From Oscillospiraceae bacterium (lineage in GTDB: Bacteria > Bacillota_A > Clostridia > Oscillospirales > Ruminococcaceae), in the NCBI GenBank assembly GCA_017440445.1, contig JAFSHE010000113.1, forward strand, positions 1-6,942: a DNA stretch of 6,942 bases, given 5' to 3'. Below, one piece after another: positions 5,859 to 6,942 of this stretch (positions within the stretch are counted from its first letter, which is position 1; each line of letters begins with the position of its first letter). The notes beneath the pieces are model-generated. The model did not search any database, was not told the origin of the DNA, and saw only the letters and a program-made list of their open reading frames with translations. The position numbers and the translations under genes are program-made.

Positions 5859-5940
5859 AATGAACCTCCTAATGCTTTGTGGGAATATCGCAAGTGACAA
5901 AGTATTATTTAACTTTCAATATCAATAATTTTATATTTTT
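5859..5940 (-). promoter_or_regulatory. AT-rich leader of the nuclease gene, with inverted repeat
   Basis: These 82 bases are almost wholly A/T apart from the Shine-Dalgarno AGGAGG. An inverted repeat CTTTGT (5875-5880) / ACAAAG (5897-5902) with a 16-base interior lies just upstream of the ribosome binding site. No promoter with good -35 and -10 spacing was found, and no terminator follows the upstream DUF2262-like gene. The nuclease may therefore be read from upstream or from a weak local promoter. Confidence 0.4.
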
Positions 5941-6432
5941 TTACCCAGCCAGTCCGTTTACGTTGATATTACCCTTGCCATCCACAAATATTTCGATGCA
6001 GTGATATGCGAAATAATCAGGATTGCACACAAGAAAAACATCAGCCGAAATGTCGTTCTTTTCGTCGTCGTAATACACCGAAATTCCATCAAAATGAAGG
6101 GATGCGGCGAAGTCCTCCTCGGTGATAGGAAGATACACCCTTGTTCCGTCCTCCATTATATAGCACTCGTTTTCCTCTGTGCTGTCCTCTGCCTCCTCTG
6201 CGCTTGAAGTCCAGTCCTCGGCAAGGCTGAGGAAATCGTCCTCCACCAGCGCAGCAACTACCTTTTCCTTGTTTTGCTCCAGAAACTCTGTCAGCCTGTT
6301 TATCATAGGGAGCATAGCTTCAAGGGAGCTGCCGTCGCAGTCAACACCTATTCCAAGCTCGTCGCCCCAGATATTTGTTCTGCACTCGAAATCAAATACG
6401 TCTGATTTTGTGAAATCTTTAATTTCCATCAT
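5941..6432 (-). CDS. Small acidic DUF2262-like protein, function unknown
   Basis: A 163-aa, strongly acidic, soluble-looking protein with no signal peptide or membrane helix. The N-terminal third ends in a helix (MINRLTEFLEQNKEKVVAAL) followed by FLSLAEDW. A Glu/Ser/Asp-rich linker (about 73-90) leads to a C-terminal domain with LPITEEDFAASLHFDGISVYY, YFAYHCIEIFVDGKGNI and a terminal NGLAG. The order W...ITxxxF...DG...HxIxVxxDxxG...AG recalls DUF2262, judged from memory. The first ATG (6432) overlaps the ppk stop as ATGA, and AAGGGTG lies just upstream; a second ATG directly follows. The overlap implies translational coupling to ppk, but no functional link to polyphosphate is known to me. Its base composition resembles the core genes, not the nuclease after it. 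Confidence 0.8.
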   Translation of the reverse strand: MMEIKDFTKSDVFDFECRTNIWGDELGIGVDCDGSSLEAMLPMINRLTEFLEQNKEKVVAALVEDDFLSLAEDWTSSAEEAEDSTEENECYIMEDGTRVYLPITEEDFAASLHFDGISVYYDDEKNDISADVFLVCNPDYFAYHCIEIFVDGKGNINVNGLAG

Positions 6433-6942
6433 TTTTTCACCCTTCTTATCTTCACGGTCATCTTTTTCGGTTTTACAGTAACTGCGTTTTCAGACGGAGC
6501 GGCTGCCGCCTCATAAGCCTTTTCGTAGAAATAAGCCTGAGAATTCAGCGGCTTGTCATCGCCACGGGAAACATGACGGTATTTTCCGTCGCTGTCCTGC
6601 TCGCGGGCTTTCACGTTGTCACGAAGCATGAGATCGAAGCTCTCTGTGACCCTGTCTGCAAGTTCCCTGTCGAGGATGGGAGCGGCTACCTCTACTCGGC
6701 GCTCAGTGTTACGGGTCATGAAGTCTGCGCTGGAGATATAGACCCTTCTGCGCTCGTCTTTTCCGAAGATGTATATTCTGCTATGCTCAAGGAAACGGCC
6801 TACAATCGAAATAACACGGATATTTTCAGTGTGTCCCTCTACTCCCGCTACAAGGCAGCAGATACCACGGACAACAAGCTCTATCTTTACACCTGCTCTG
6901 CTTGCCTCGGACAGCTTTTCGATGATATCCGTGTCCGGAAGG
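6429..6942 (-). CDS. ppk1: Polyphosphate kinase PPK1, C-terminal 170 residues (5' end outside window)
   Basis: The minus-strand frame is open from the window edge to the TGA at 6429-6431, giving 170 residues of a protein usually about 690-720 aa. PPK1 reversibly makes long-chain polyphosphate from ATP. Signatures in order are GVKIELVVRGICCL (fragment 17-30), SIVGRFLEHSRIYIF (45-59), YISSADFMTRN (68-78), RRVEVAAPILD (81-91) and a DNVKAR segment (108-113). The histidine in FLEHSR (fragment 53) aligns by my count with E. coli His592, one of two histidines important for catalysis; the phosphohistidine domain lies outside the window. After the NSQ segment the protein extends about 35 residues, ending in a basic stretch (KPKKMTVKIRRVKK) beyond the usual core. 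The DUF2262-like gene overlaps its stop by four bases. Confidence 0.95.
   Translation of the reverse strand, partial: LPDTDIIEKLSEASRAGVKIELVVRGICCLVAGVEGHTENIRVISIVGRFLEHSRIYIFGKDERRRVYISSADFMTRNTERRVEVAAPILDRELADRVTESFDLMLRDNVKAREQDSDGKYRHVSRGDDKPLNSQAYFYEKAYEAAAAPSENAVTVKPKKMTVKIRRVKK

Noticed and set aside
1..6942. CRISPR array, tRNA, rRNA, insertion sequence or prophage genes
   Set aside because: No regularly spaced repeats, no cloverleaf or rRNA-like segments and no transposase or integrase motifs were seen on either strand.

Overview
The window looks like a chromosome segment from a Gram-positive Firmicute, most likely a Ruminococcus-like member of the Oscillospiraceae. The case rests on the two-subunit glgC-glgD arrangement, the ylxM-ffh and rpsP-khpA pairs, strong AGGAGG-type ribosome binding sites, and a medium GC content in the core genes (28 of 60 bases in one sampled ffh line, 3541-3600). 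The species itself is an inference; no rRNA is present.

Left part, plus strand (1-1870): the 3' end of glgC (glucose-1-phosphate adenylyltransferase) is followed 23 bases later by complete glgD, its degenerate partner subunit. This is a glycogen synthesis operon, and it closes with a strong intrinsic terminator. Directly behind it lies an opposite-facing terminator for the minus-strand genes, so the two operons converge on back-to-back hairpins.

Centre, minus strand (4843 down to 1873): a consensus sigma-A promoter drives ylxM and ffh (signal recognition particle GTPase and its HTH partner). These are followed by a small two-helix membrane protein resembling the Imm17 family, then rpsP (ribosomal protein S16) and khpA (KH-domain RNA chaperone). 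The usual ffh-rpsP-khpA core is kept, but the membrane protein is interposed. rimM, trmD and rplS, which often follow khpA in Firmicutes, are absent from the expected place. The gaps at 2813-3001 and 2437-2572 hold candidate promoter, hairpin and tiny-ORF signals of moderate to low certainty.

Right part, minus strand (6942 down to 4858): the C-terminal 170 residues of polyphosphate kinase PPK1 overlap by ATGA with a small acidic DUF2262-like protein. After 82 bases comes a full-length PD-(D/E)XK nuclease-like protein with a C-terminal DUF5655 domain. This last gene is markedly AT-rich (19 GC of 60 bases at 5161-5220) and ends in an AT-rich imperfect palindrome and a 14-bp-stem terminator. It looks like a foreign insertion between housekeeping genes and is the most interesting gene in the window.

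No gene-free stretch exceeds 300 bases. No tRNA, rRNA, CRISPR array, insertion sequence or phage gene was seen.
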